A stretch of 38,089 nt of DNA from Hyphomicrobiales bacterium (GCA_017305515.1 JAFKKP010000312.1:1-38089); one strand, 5' to 3'. Shown: positions 8,410-16,352, numbered from the stretch's first letter. Translations and numbers: made by a program. Notes: a model not told the origin generated them from the sequence alone.

Positions 8410-8972
8410 TCCGCTGGGTATTCGCTATTCTTGCAGGCGTGCTGCTCGGCGGCGTTGTGCATCTTGTCAGCGTTCTGACATTGCCGCGCGTTGCGTCACT
8501 CGATGCCTATTCGCGTCTCGCGCCCAAAACACCCGTCAACGCGGTCGCGCAAATTCCGCAGCCGACGCCGAACGACGCGCCGATGCCGTTCATGGATCCC
8601 GCATTCGCGAGCGCCGTGTGCCGCTACGATCTCTCGAAGGGACCGATCAAGGTCACGGTGCCGGTCAGTCAGGCTTACACGTCGGTGTCGTTCTATACGC
8701 GAAGCGAAATCGCCTACTACGCGATCAACGACCGTTCCGCCGGACGCAAGGTCATTGAACTCGACCTGATGACCGAAGCCCAGCACAACGACCTGCCGGA
8801 AGAAGAAGACGTCACCTCTGCCGACCGCCTCATCATCGATTCCCCGAGCATCACCGGTCTGATCGTGATGAAGGCGCTTGCGCCGGAGCCCGGCCTGCTC
8901 GTTCAGGCACAAATCTCGCTCGCAGCTGCGACATGCAGTGTGCAGACGGATACGCCACAAGCAAAACGATAA
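8406..8972 (+). CDS. DUF1254 domain protein, membrane-anchored
   Basis: A 188-residue partner of the preceding DUF1214 protein. Residues 1-28 form a signal anchor (IRWVFAILAGVLLGGVVHLV). The remainder matches the shorter Hyphomicrobiales version of DUF1254: ASLDAYSRLAP, MDPAFASAVCRYDLSKGP, SVSFYTRSEIAYYAINDRSA. Two cysteines (VCRYD and ATCSV) may pair in the periplasm. The start codon overlaps the stop of the upstream gene. Its biochemical role is unknown. Confidence 0.82.
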   Translation: MIRWVFAILAGVLLGGVVHLVSVLTLPRVASLDAYSRLAPKTPVNAVAQIPQPTPNDAPMPFMDPAFASAVCRYDLSKGPIKVTVPVSQAYTSVSFYTRSEIAYYAINDRSAGRKVIELDLMTEAQHNDLPEEEDVTSADRLIIDSPSITGLIVMKALAPEPGLLVQAQISLAAATCSVQTDTPQAKR

Positions 8973-8986
8973 GCGGAAAAATTAGA

Positions 8987-9715
8987 TTACCCGCCGACGC
9001 GCAGCACGCGCCCGACCACCGCAGGCGCGGTTGTCCATGCCGCAGACGCACGTTCAGACAGCTGAGCGATCAACCGGTCGGCATCCGCCGCCATCGGATC
9101 CGGCGCCTGAATGACAAGACGCTCCAGCGCCCAGCGATAGGCCGCAACTCGCTGCTGCAAGCACTGCTGCGCCCACTGGACGACAAGAACGTTTTCCCGC
9201 ATCCGCGCCTGCGCATCGCCGTACTCGCGCGGAGACAGTTCCGTGATGTAGCTCAGTGCCTTGTTACGCTTGATGTCGAGATCGTTGACCTGCACCGCGA
9301 CGGGCAGAAACCGGTCGAGCATGACGCCGTCATTGCGAACGTCTTCGATCAACCCTGCATAGGCCGAAACCTGCGAGCGATGAGGCTCGTCGATCATGCG
9401 CCGCCCGTAGGCGGTGCGATCAAAGACGACATTCTGCCGCCAAGGCGACGGGATCGAGGTGTATTCGCCGAAGACGGCTTTCCATGCCGGGCGCGAATGC
9501 GGCGGCTGGATAAAGTAGTAGGCAAGATCGCGCAGATTGCGCTCGTAGTCGGTCAATTGAAACTGCGAGGGAATGCCGCCGAGACTCTGCGTCGCCTCGC
9601 CGCCGACCCAGGCGTGCATGTCTTCATGATAAAATGAATCGCGCGTGCGGTCGAAATCGCCGCTTGGACAAGCAAGGCCCGCAACGAAGGGCAGAATGTA
9701 AAGCGGGTTGCACAT
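8987..9715 (-). CDS. Hypothetical exported protein, possible lipoprotein
   Basis: A 242-residue protein from the ATG at 9715. It starts MCNPLYILPFVAGLACPSGDF, a short hydrophobic segment with a cysteine at residue 16 that could be a lipid-attachment site. The -3 residue is glycine rather than leucine, so the lipobox is imperfect. Related proteins that I recall from Bradyrhizobium carry LAGCGSGDFG at this place, so this copy may have a slightly altered signal. The rest is helical, with EDMHAWVGGEA and LTDYERNLRDLAYYFIQPP as its most distinctive strings. No enzyme motif is seen. It converges with the DUF1254 gene. An upstream start (9769) is possible but unsupported. Confidence 0.65.
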   Translation of the reverse strand: MCNPLYILPFVAGLACPSGDFDRTRDSFYHEDMHAWVGGEATQSLGGIPSQFQLTDYERNLRDLAYYFIQPPHSRPAWKAVFGEYTSIPSPWRQNVVFDRTAYGRRMIDEPHRSQVSAYAGLIEDVRNDGVMLDRFLPVAVQVNDLDIKRNKALSYITELSPREYGDAQARMRENVLVVQWAQQCLQQRVAAYRWALERLVIQAPDPMAADADRLIAQLSERASAAWTTAPAVVGRVLRVGG

Positions 9716-9781
9716 CGTGACCTGACTGCGCTGCGAACTTCTATTCCGGCGCGCGTCGCCGAATCTCAATCGAGCTCTTGC

Positions 9782-9979
9782 TCAGGAGCGCGCCCGGCGC
9801 TTGCGAGGACGGCCCGGTGCCGTGCCCTGCTCTGGCCCAGAGCCGCCGGAGGTTTCTTCGGCGTGCCGCTCGATGCGGACCGAGGGAAGTATCAGGATGG
9901 TTGCCGTCACATCCCCTTCGACAGCCGGCGCAGCGCGCCGCGAGGCTGCATCCGCTGGAAATTCAACAATGATCCCCAT
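9782..9979 (-). CDS. Small hypothetical protein
   Basis: A 65-residue protein beginning MGIIVEFPADAASRRA, an opening seen in many short Hyphomicrobiales proteins, and ending in an arginine-rich tail (GRPRKRRARS). GGAGAG lies about six to eleven bases before the ATG at 9979. A consensus CtrA box lies 75 bases upstream, between this gene and the divergent DUF2336 gene. An overlapping plus-strand reading frame (9801-10094) has no ribosome binding site and is judged a shadow. Function unknown. Confidence 0.55.
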   Translation of the reverse strand: MGIIVEFPADAASRRAAPAVEGDVTATILILPSVRIERHAEETSGGSGPEQGTAPGRPRKRRARS

Positions 9980-10031
9980 TTCACTCTCTCCGGGCCGGGC
10001 CGGCCCTTCTCAAATTGGGACCGCCAGCACA

Positions 10032-10068
10032 GGGTTATTAAGGCGAAGCATGGTTAACGGGTTATTAA
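10032..10068. promoter_or_regulatory. Consensus CtrA box and repeated GGGTTATTAA, divergent intergenic region
   Basis: On the minus strand 10068-10053 reads TTAA-N7-TTAAC, matching the consensus of the alphaproteobacterial cell-cycle regulator CtrA. The decamer GGGTTATTAA occurs twice in the same orientation (10032-10041 and 10059-10068), with 27 bases between starts. The site lies 75 bases upstream of the minus-strand small gene and 53 bases upstream of the preferred DUF2336 start, so it could serve either or both. Binding is inferred from sequence only. Confidence 0.6.
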
Positions 10069-10120
10069 AGAAGCGATGGATAACGTCGGGCTGAGATTCA
10101 CCCCCAGTTGCGTATCCGGC

Positions 10121-11092
10121 ATGACGACACCCCCGATGTTTCACGGCTTCGACGGCCTGATGACTCTTTCCCGGCGCGAGGGCGTCGATATCCGCCCGAC
10201 GCTGCTGCGCGTGCTGACCGATCTTTATGTGCAGACGCCTTCACATTCGCGCGACGAGGACCGCCAGTTCGTCGAACTGGCGTCACGTGTGATCGACGAG
10301 GTAGACGATGCGACGCGCGCCGCTGTCAGCGCGCGGCTTTCGATCTACCCCAACACGCCGCGCGAACTGCAATGGAAGCTCGGTCTTCGCACCAAGCTCG
10401 ATGAGCGGTTGTCACACTACGTCGAAAGCCCGCCGATCAGCCAGAGCGAACCTGAGCCGGAAGCTGAATTCATCGCCGCACCGCAGGCGACGACTGCGCC
10501 GACGCTTTCCATGAAGCCAAGCGACGCATCGCAATTGATTGACATGTTCGTTGCGGCCAATGCGTCCGAGCGGTTTCATATTCTGCACGGCCTGACCGAC
10601 GCGCCGCTCAAGCCTTCGACCCGCGTCGATCCGCGCCGCGCCGCGCGCGCCCTGCCCGCCCTCGAAAAACACGCGATGGCGCGTGACGCTGCCGGCTTCA
10701 CCGCTGAACTCGCCGACGCGCTCATTCTGACGGCGAAAGTCGCCGACCAGATCGTGAAGGATCGCGGTGGCGAGCCACTCGCCTGCGCGATGCGGGTTCT
10801 CGACATGCCGGCCGACGCTTTTCAGCGCGTATTGCTGTTTCTCAATCCGGTGCTCGGATCGTCGGTGATGGACGTCTATCGCCTGGCTCGGCTGTACGAC
10901 CAGATCACCGAGCGTTCCGCGCTGATCCTGCTGTCGGCGTGGCGCGGTGCGTCGCTGGCCAGCACGCGCGCGAAATATCGCTCCGGTCTCTACGACGACG
11001 AACGGCAGCGCGCACGACCTGCCGCGACACAAACGCGGCCATCGGTCCAGCCCGCAACGCAAACGCCTGTTCGCAACACGTCGCGCGGCTGA
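10121..11092 (+). CDS. DUF2336 domain protein
   Basis: A 323-residue soluble, mainly helical protein with the N-terminal DUF2336 signature: GLMTLSRREGVDIRPTLLRV, LTDLYVQTPSHSRDEDRQF and SARLSIYPNTPRELQ. The C-terminal half (ACAMRVLDMPADAFQRVLL, then ALILLSAWRGASLASTRAKY) resembles the repeated helical part of the family. Function is not known. Three starts are possible (10076, 10121, 10136); 10076 lies only eight bases from the CtrA box, so 10121 is preferred. The tail after residue 300 is polar and probably disordered. It converges with DUF1491, the two stops being one base apart. Confidence 0.82.
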   Translation: MTTPPMFHGFDGLMTLSRREGVDIRPTLLRVLTDLYVQTPSHSRDEDRQFVELASRVIDEVDDATRAAVSARLSIYPNTPRELQWKLGLRTKLDERLSHYVESPPISQSEPEPEAEFIAAPQATTAPTLSMKPSDASQLIDMFVAANASERFHILHGLTDAPLKPSTRVDPRRAARALPALEKHAMARDAAGFTAELADALILTAKVADQIVKDRGGEPLACAMRVLDMPADAFQRVLLFLNPVLGSSVMDVYRLARLYDQITERSALILLSAWRGASLASTRAKYRSGLYDDERQRARPAATQTRPSVQPATQTPVRNTSRG

Positions 11093-11093
11093 T

Positions 11094-11438
11094 CTAGCTT
11101 TTTGCAAGATCGAGGAAGTGGCGGCCTTCCTTATCCTCGACTTCGATGATCCAAACGTCAGGATCGAAATTGATTTCCTTCGCAAGGCGTGCGTCGATGG
11201 TCTTTTCCTCGGCAGGCTGCGGCGGCGATTGGGTAAACACGCGCTCGACAGGTCTGCTGTCGTCGTAAGCGGATTGTGGTGCGGGCACGAAGAGTAGTGC
11301 GTTGCCGTCCATCAGTGCGATTTTTACGAACACCGCGCCCGCTTCTTCAGCGCCGCGTTTGCGCACAACGCCGAAAATACCCGCGCCCTGACATCGGCGC
11401 AGATAACCGGCCACCCATATCGCTGTCTTGAGTCTCAT
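11094..11438 (-). CDS. DUF1491 family protein
   Basis: A 114-residue cytoplasmic protein matching DUF1491 over its full length: MRLKTAIWVAGYLRRCQ at the start, then FGVVRKRGAEEAGAVFVKIA, FVPAPQSAYDD, and DPDVWIIEVEDKEGRHFL near the end. The family is typical of alphaproteobacteria and has no established function. It sits alone on the minus strand between the DUF2336 and peptidoglycan-binding genes; the preceding gene ends 46 bases upstream, so it could belong to the same transcript as the DivJ-like kinase. Confidence 0.9.
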   Translation of the reverse strand: MRLKTAIWVAGYLRRCQGAGIFGVVRKRGAEEAGAVFVKIALMDGNALLFVPAPQSAYDDSRPVERVFTQSPPQPAEEKTIDARLAKEINFDPDVWIIEVEDKEGRHFLDLAKS

Positions 11439-11484
11439 GCAGAGACGCTAGGCCAGCGCCATGCGCGGCGCCAGCACGCCCTCG

Positions 11485-12120
11485 TCACTCCATCGACCGG
11501 CCGGTGAGCACGGTGAGATCGCGAATCAAACGATCCGAAATCTGACCGGTGATCGGCTGTTTGCGATCACGCTCGAATTTCTGAATTGCAGCCGTCGTTT
11601 CAGGCCCGACCACGCCCGTCGGCTTGAGTTGGCCATAGCCGTATTCAGTCAGCGCTCGCTGGATCGCAGCGACACGACGGGTCGAAACAATCAGGTCTCC
11701 GACGGGATCGCTCTTCGCGACAGGGACCGGTGCCGGGGGACGAGGCGTCGCGTTCGCAGCAGGTGCAGCCTGTTTCGCAGCGGGTGCCTCCACCGGTTTT
11801 ACTTCAGCGCGCAGGTCTGCATCGTTCGGCCGAACCCGAGGTATCGGCGCTTGAGTCGTTACAGGTGTTGTCGCAGCCGCGGACGGCGGAGCTGAGGGTG
11901 CTGCTCCGAACATCGGCGCGGGATGCCTGCCGGGCTGGAGGAATACAGCATTGGAAATGATGCCAAGCGCAACGATCAAGGCTGCGGCTCCCGCCAGCGT
12001 GTCCTTTGGGCTGTGGAGCAATACACGCATGACGAACCCGCGCTCGGGTTCGACGGCAACCGCAGCAGCACGCCGGCGGCGGCGAGACTTTTCGTCGTCC
12101 ACAATGATCTGTCTAGGCAC
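11485..12120 (-). CDS. Membrane-anchored peptidoglycan-binding domain protein
   Basis: A 211-residue protein. A basic cytoplasmic N-terminus ([20 protein letters not shown]) leads to a membrane helix at about residues 42-62 (TLAGAAALIVALGIISNAVF). A Pro/Ala-rich periplasmic linker of about 75 residues follows, then a C-terminal peptidoglycan-binding type 1 domain (RRVAAIQRALTEYGYGQLKP, GVVGPETTAAIQKFERD, GQISDRLIRDLTVLTG). The GTG start overlaps the end of the DivJ-like kinase gene by eight bases, indicating translational coupling and perhaps a shared role in coordinating envelope growth with signalling (inference). Confidence 0.85.
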   Translation of the reverse strand: MPRQIIVDDEKSRRRRRAAAVAVEPERGFVMRVLLHSPKDTLAGAAALIVALGIISNAVFLQPGRHPAPMFGAAPSAPPSAAATTPVTTQAPIPRVRPNDADLRAEVKPVEAPAAKQAAPAANATPRPPAPVPVAKSDPVGDLIVSTRRVAAIQRALTEYGYGQLKPTGVVGPETTAAIQKFERDRKQPITGQISDRLIRDLTVLTGRSME

Positions 12121-13939
12121 GTTTCTTCACCTGCATATCTTGAGGTTCAGCGCGCGGCAATGGCGCGAGAGTTGCGATATTGCTCGAGGAATCGGCCAGC
12201 GGCGGCGAGAACACGATCGGCAATGCGATGGCAACCGTGGTGCCTTCGTCGATCTTGCTATCGACTCTCAGTTCGCCGCCATGAAGTGCCACGAGACTCT
12301 TGACGATGGAAAGTCCGAGACCTGTGCCCTCGTAGCGGCGCTGATAGGTCTTGCCGGCCTGGAAAAACGGATCGCCGATGCGCTTAAGATCGTCCGCACC
12401 GATGCCGACGCCAGTATCGATGACACGCATCACCAGCCGCGAGCCCTCGATGCAGGCTTCGACGGTCACTTTGCCGCCGCGGTCGGAGAACTTGATCGCA
12501 TTAGAAACAAGATTGAGTACGATCTGCTTGAATGCGCGCGGATCGCCCGTAATTTGTGGGAGATCGGCAGGCGCGCGCGTGACAATGTCGATGCCGCCTT
12601 CACGCGCCTTCAGCACCATGAGATTGCAACAGCTCACAAGCGATTCACGCGGCGAAAACAGCTCCGGCAGAATTTCAAAATTGCCGCTTTCCATCTTCGA
12701 CATGTCGAGAATGCCATTGACGACAGACAGGAGGTGCTGCCCGGATTCGTTGATGAGCTTGGCGTATTCCTGACGGCGTGCGGCGTCGAGCTGCAGCTCC
12801 TGCTCGTGGAGCATCATTTCGGAAAATCCGATGATGGCGTTCAGCGGCGTGCGCAATTCATGGCTCATGGTCGCGAGAAAGCGCGACTTCGACGCCCCGG
12901 CGCGCTCCGCTTCCATACGTGCTGCGATGATGGCTTGTTCCTGCTGCTTGCGATCCGTCACGTCGCGCATCACCGCGACAACTTCGCCATCGCCCTTAGT
13001 ATGCGATGCGCCGTCGATCGGCCGGCAGCGCATTTCAATCCAGATGAACTCGGCAGCAGCCAGGCGAGCCCGCCCCTCCTGCACGGTTTCACGACGAAGC
13101 CGGAATTCAACGCTTCGCTCGGCCCCGCTGCGGGCGGCTTCCGAAAGCGCCGTCAGATACGCGGGGCGATCAGCAACATGCACGCGGTCGAACAGGCCAT
13201 GTTCGAGGAGGCTTGCATTCGGCGCGCCGATCAATGCTTCGGCTGCCGGCGAAATGAACTGCACGGCACCGTTGCGGCCGTGCCGCGAGATCACATCGCT
13301 GATATTGCGCGTCAGAAGGCGATAACGCTCTTCTTCTTCATCGAGCAGCTTCTTGCTGGTGCGCGCCAGCGCCTCCGCGCCGAATGCCAGAGCGGATGCA
13401 TAAATCGTCGCAGACGCAATACCGAGCGCCTCGAACAACGAACTGATATCCGCCGGCACCTTGGATGGTGGCAACATCCCGAACGCTTCGACCGAAACGA
13501 GGATCAACGCACAGCCGAGCGCAAGCGCCACAGCAGTGCCGACAACGCGCCGCGACGCCGACAACGCCGCTTCGAGCGGAACCGCGATCAGCCAGATCGC
13601 CGCGAACGAGGAAATGCCGCCGGTATTGATGCAGACAGCGAGCACCACCGCCGCCAGCGACAGCGACGACAGGATTTGCGCGCTCTCAAAGCGGCCGGTA
13701 CGTGAAAGGAAGTATGAAATGAGAATCGGTGCGATCAGCCACGCGAACACCATCACTTCGATTTCCTGCGGCGCGCCGCGCACAGCGAGGTATACCGGCA
13801 GCGATGCAAGCGCAGCGAGACTTCCGAACAAACGCGGAGCGATGAATGCGCGATGGCGCGCGCTTGTCATCGCGTCCTGGCGAGCGGACGGATGCAGCAG
13901 CGAATCCAGATGGTCGCGGATAATCCCGAGCACTGTCAC
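12113..13939 (-). CDS. PAS-domain sensor histidine kinase, DivJ/PleC-like
   Basis: A 608-residue inner-membrane kinase. Several membrane helices occupy about residues 35-195, followed by a PAS domain (about 200-330: YRLLTRNISDVISRHGRNGA). The phospho-acceptor H360 lies in ATMSHELRTPLNAIIGFSE, the form typical of PleC/DivJ kinases. The ATPase domain has the N box NLVSNAIKFSDRGG, G1 DTGVGIG and G2 GTGLGLSIVKSLV. No receiver domain is fused. The N-terminal membrane region (ARHRAFIAPRLFGS, FAWLIAPILISYFLSRTGR) is what I associate with DivJ, the kinase of the single-domain regulator DivK, but I cannot exclude a paralogue. The GTG start has a modest GAGA site. A CtrA-like half-consensus site lies about 85 bases upstream. 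Confidence 0.85.
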   Translation of the reverse strand: MTVLGIIRDHLDSLLHPSARQDAMTSARHRAFIAPRLFGSLAALASLPVYLAVRGAPQEIEVMVFAWLIAPILISYFLSRTGRFESAQILSSLSLAAVVLAVCINTGGISSFAAIWLIAVPLEAALSASRRVVGTAVALALGCALILVSVEAFGMLPPSKVPADISSLFEALGIASATIYASALAFGAEALARTSKKLLDEEEERYRLLTRNISDVISRHGRNGAVQFISPAAEALIGAPNASLLEHGLFDRVHVADRPAYLTALSEAARSGAERSVEFRLRRETVQEGRARLAAAEFIWIEMRCRPIDGASHTKGDGEVVAVMRDVTDRKQQEQAIIAARMEAERAGASKSRFLATMSHELRTPLNAIIGFSEMMLHEQELQLDAARRQEYAKLINESGQHLLSVVNGILDMSKMESGNFEILPELFSPRESLVSCCNLMVLKAREGGIDIVTRAPADLPQITGDPRAFKQIVLNLVSNAIKFSDRGGKVTVEACIEGSRLVMRVIDTGVGIGADDLKRIGDPFFQAGKTYQRRYEGTGLGLSIVKSLVALHGGELRVDSKIDEGTTVAIALPIVFSPPLADSSSNIATLAPLPRAEPQDMQVKKRA

Positions 13940-14363
13940 GTCATTCTCACGTTCGGCACACCCAATAAAGGCAGTGGCCGCAACGCCCCCTTTTTTCGTT
14001 GGCTGATCGTGTCAGAGCGAACTTAAGCGAACGCTAAGGCGCGCCGCCGCAAGCATTTACCGGCGTCAGAAGCCGAGGATTTGCAGGCATTTCCGTGCGC
14101 ATTCATCCGGAATGGTGAACGCGAAGTTTCTGCATCGCGATGAATATGGTTTCAAAAGTGTGCATGCTCCGGCGCGGCGAAAATTTCCGACTCGCCGGGT
14201 TGCAAACCACCCGGAATCGTCAATCGAAAATTTACGGCAAATGGAACGATTCAAATTTTATGCAGATTTGAGGCGCGGCAAATACGCAAGTTTTAAAAAC
14301 GGCCTGTTAGGCAGAGGGTCGATTGCGGCTTCAATCGCAATGGGATCGACGACGGGGTTTTCG
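13940..14363. other. 424-base intergenic region between divergent genes
   Basis: This stretch separates the DivJ-like kinase (minus) from the DUF5330 gene (plus). It contains a CtrA-like site (14023-14037), and its right part is noticeably AT-richer than its surroundings. An open frame runs through it into the DUF5330 gene from 14112, but its codons and residues look unlike the conserved protein, which begins at the membrane helix. No RNA gene or terminator is evident. Confidence 0.4.
14023..14037. promoter_or_regulatory. CtrA-like site upstream of the DivJ-like kinase
   Basis: TTAA-N7-CTAA on the plus strand (TTAG-N7-TTAA on the minus strand), matching seven of the eight fixed bases of the CtrA recognition pattern with the exact seven-base spacing. 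It lies about 85 bases upstream of the kinase start. Such a near-match could occur by chance, so it is a candidate only. Confidence 0.35.
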
Positions 14364-14867
14364 ATGTTCTTTCTGCTTCGCATGGCTTTCTGGCTGATGG
14401 TGGTCTTCGCGCTGTTGCCGCTCGCCAAAAGCCCGGATACCGACAAGATACCTCAGGTCGCCGCGACCGACGCGGTCTCGGCAGCAACCGCCGCCGTCTC
14501 CGACATGGCCCAGTTCTGCACCCGCCAGCCCACCGCATGCGAGATCGGCGGTCAGGCCGCGACCGTGATGAGCCAGCGCGCGCAGGCCGGCGCAAAGATG
14601 GTCTATGATTACATCACCGAGAAAAAAGCCGCTGACGGCGTCGTCGAAAAGAAGGCACCGCAAACCATCGCGGTCAAAGAGACGATCGTGAAGGACTTGA
14701 ACGGCCGTCAGGATGTGCGCCCGGCGCGTGAAAATACCGGCAAGACCGCGAAGAAGGCTCCCGACCATACGGGCTCGATCGGCGCCATCGCGCATTCCGC
14801 AGTTCCGCACGATGTGCAGCACGCAGCGGATTTGCATATGGAATGGCAGGCTCCGATCCTGCAATAA
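14364..14867 (+). CDS. DUF5330 domain protein, membrane-anchored
   Basis: A 167-residue protein starting with a membrane helix (MFFLLRMAFWLMVVFALLP). A conserved segment typical of DUF5330 follows: VSAATAAVSDMAQFCTRQP, ACEIGGQAATVMSQRAQAGA and MVYDYITEK. The two cysteines may pair in the periplasm. The remainder is lysine-rich and probably disordered. The start at 14364 is chosen because conservation begins there, although upstream in-frame starts exist (14112, 14340). The SufE gene follows 59 bases later on the same strand, an arrangement common in Hyphomicrobiales. Function is unknown. Confidence 0.75.
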   Translation: MFFLLRMAFWLMVVFALLPLAKSPDTDKIPQVAATDAVSAATAAVSDMAQFCTRQPTACEIGGQAATVMSQRAQAGAKMVYDYITEKKAADGVVEKKAPQTIAVKETIVKDLNGRQDVRPARENTGKTAKKAPDHTGSIGAIAHSAVPHDVQHAADLHMEWQAPILQ

Positions 14868-14926
14868 CTCTCGCTTTTGGACGCCGGCAACCTCATATAA
14901 GCGTGGCAGGACGGGATTCGGCTGCC

Positions 14927-15358
14927 ATGACGACCATCGATGAAATCCGCGACAACTTCGCGCTGCTGGAGGAGTGGGATGACCGCTACCGCTATGTCAT
15001 CGAGCTTGGCCGCACGCTCGAACCCATGCCGGAGGAAGACCACAATTCGGAAAACAAAGTGCAGGGCTGCGCTAGCCAGGTCTGGCTGACGCGCGCGGTG
15101 GACCGCAGCAATTCAAAAGAGCCGGTTCTGCATTTTAAGGGCGACAGCGACGCGCATATCGTGCGCGGGCTGATCGCCATTCTGCTGGCGCTTGAATCCG
15201 GCAAGACCGCTCGCGAGATTGCCGATTCCGATCCAATCGCCGTATTCGATGAACTCGGCTTTCGCGAACATTTGACGCCGCAGCGATCCAACGGTCTGCG
15301 CGCGATGATCGAACGGATTCGCCGCGATGCGCGCGATACGCTCGCGGCTGCGTCGTAA
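14927..15358 (+). CDS. sufE: SufE-family cysteine desulfuration protein
   Basis: A 143-residue cytoplasmic protein that accepts sulfane sulfur from the cysteine desulfurase SufS and passes it to the Suf scaffold for Fe-S cluster assembly. The full family pattern is present: IRDNFALLEEWDDRYRYVIE at the N-terminus, the acceptor cysteine C48 in ENKVQGCASQVWL, and LIAILLALESGKTAREIAD. The ATG at 14927 is chosen from family alignment; a longer frame begins at 14843. No suf operon genes are adjacent, as is usual for stand-alone sufE copies in this group. Confidence 0.93.
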   Translation: MTTIDEIRDNFALLEEWDDRYRYVIELGRTLEPMPEEDHNSENKVQGCASQVWLTRAVDRSNSKEPVLHFKGDSDAHIVRGLIAILLALESGKTAREIADSDPIAVFDELGFREHLTPQRSNGLRAMIERIRRDARDTLAAAS

Positions 15359-15363
15359 ACAGA

Positions 15364-15987
15364 CTAGGTCGTAAATGCGACGTCGTCCGAAAGCCAGGTA
15401 CGAATCTGCGTACTGTTATTCGCGCTCGGCTTGAATCCGTAATGCCTCGCAAGCCGGTCCAGCGCCAGTTGCAGCACGACCTTGGCCGAACGCGAAGGCC
15501 AGCCGCGCTCGCGCTCGATGTCTTCGAGCCCGCGCAGAAAACAGCAAACATCCATCAGCAATCCCGCGAATTCCGGCCCGCATGCCTCGAGCGCCGATCG
15601 CACGCGCTGGCGCGACGCGACGACAAGGTCGGTCATTTCTCCGGCGCCGCCGCTTGCACCGCGCGTGCGGCCGATACCCGACCAGCTTGACGTGATGCGC
15701 GGTGACAACTGTCCGCGCGTGAAATCCGCGCGCAGCTTTTCGCCGGCGATAAACTGATCCGGGCCGATCAGCGGGCGTCCGTCGCGGCCTTTTCGGCTGG
15801 CGAGCCACGCCAGCGGACTTTCGCTGTCGTTGATGAGAACGGACGTTGCACCATGCTCCGTCATCAGATGACGCATGGTCAGGTCGAGATGCTGTCCACG
15901 AAACGCGTCGACGGCTTCATTGGTCGGCACAACAGGCGAATGAGGTTTCGGCACCGTTGCCTTGCGCGCGCGGCGTTGCTTTTTCAT
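15364..15987 (-). CDS. DUF6456 domain protein
   Basis: A 207-residue protein with a basic N-terminus (MKKQRRARKATVPKPHS) and a C-terminal DUF6456 domain from about residue 115: VVASRQRVRSALEACGPEFA, LLMDVCCFLRGLEDIERERG and KVVLQLALDRLARHYGF. The middle part (SPLAWLASRKGRDGRPLIG, FIAGEKLRADFTRGQL) is also typical of these proteins. Its function is not established. It overlaps the DnaA-domain-IV gene by four bases (ATGA), so the two are translationally coupled and probably act in the same process. Transcription must now come from the IS element or from within, because the element separates this operon from its original upstream DNA. Confidence 0.85.
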   Translation of the reverse strand: MKKQRRARKATVPKPHSPVVPTNEAVDAFRGQHLDLTMRHLMTEHGATSVLINDSESPLAWLASRKGRDGRPLIGPDQFIAGEKLRADFTRGQLSPRITSSWSGIGRTRGASGGAGEMTDLVVASRQRVRSALEACGPEFAGLLMDVCCFLRGLEDIERERGWPSRSAKVVLQLALDRLARHYGFKPSANNSTQIRTWLSDDVAFTT

Positions 15988-16352
15988 CGCGCGTCCTCAA
16001 TCCGAGCACGGCAAGACAGTTCGAGCGCAGCAATACGGCAGTCGAACCAAATGTCGTCGCGACGATCCTCGACAACGCCGCAAGCATGCGCTGCCGTGGT
16101 GCGGTCGCGGCTAAAACAAGTGCCAACTTCGGCGAAATTCAATCCCAACGCGGTATGCGCGAGATACATCGCCACCTGACGCGCAAACACTGCCTGCGGT
16201 GAGCCTCGCGATGCTTGCCAAATCTCAGCTGCCGTCACACCAAAATCCGCGGCGACCAGGACGACGATCCGCGTGCAGCAGCGTTCCGGCTCGGCACGCC
16301 CGGAAACAGTTTTGGCTGAAGGGTTTGATGAATGCAGAACGGGATGCAGCAT
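15984..16352 (-). CDS. DnaA domain IV-like DNA-binding protein (HdaB-like)
   Basis: A 122-residue protein made almost entirely of a DnaA C-terminal (domain IV) helix-turn-helix. VLVAADFGVTAAEIWQASRG is followed by ARQVAMYLAHTALGLNFAEV, then FSRDRTTAAHACGVVEDRRD, corresponding to the DnaA-box-contacting signature around RDHTTVLHA. There is no AAA+ ATPase. In Caulobacter a DnaA-IV-like protein, HdaB, modulates DnaA activity; this gene is a candidate relative, which is inference. GAGG lies about five to eight bases before the ATG at 16352. Only 13 native bases remain upstream before the IS1595 element begins. Confidence 0.82.
   Translation of the reverse strand: MLHPVLHSSNPSAKTVSGRAEPERCCTRIVVLVAADFGVTAAEIWQASRGSPQAVFARQVAMYLAHTALGLNFAEVGTCFSRDRTTAAHACGVVEDRRDDIWFDCRIAALELSCRARIEDAR

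Noticed and set aside
10098-10286. Minus-strand frame antisense to the DUF2336 gene start
   Set aside because: Shadow with Arg/Ser-rich composition and no ribosome binding site.
11951-13705. 584-codon open frame antisense to the DivJ-like kinase
   Set aside because: Shadow of the kinase; composition rich in Arg/His/Asp as expected from reverse-complemented coding sequence.
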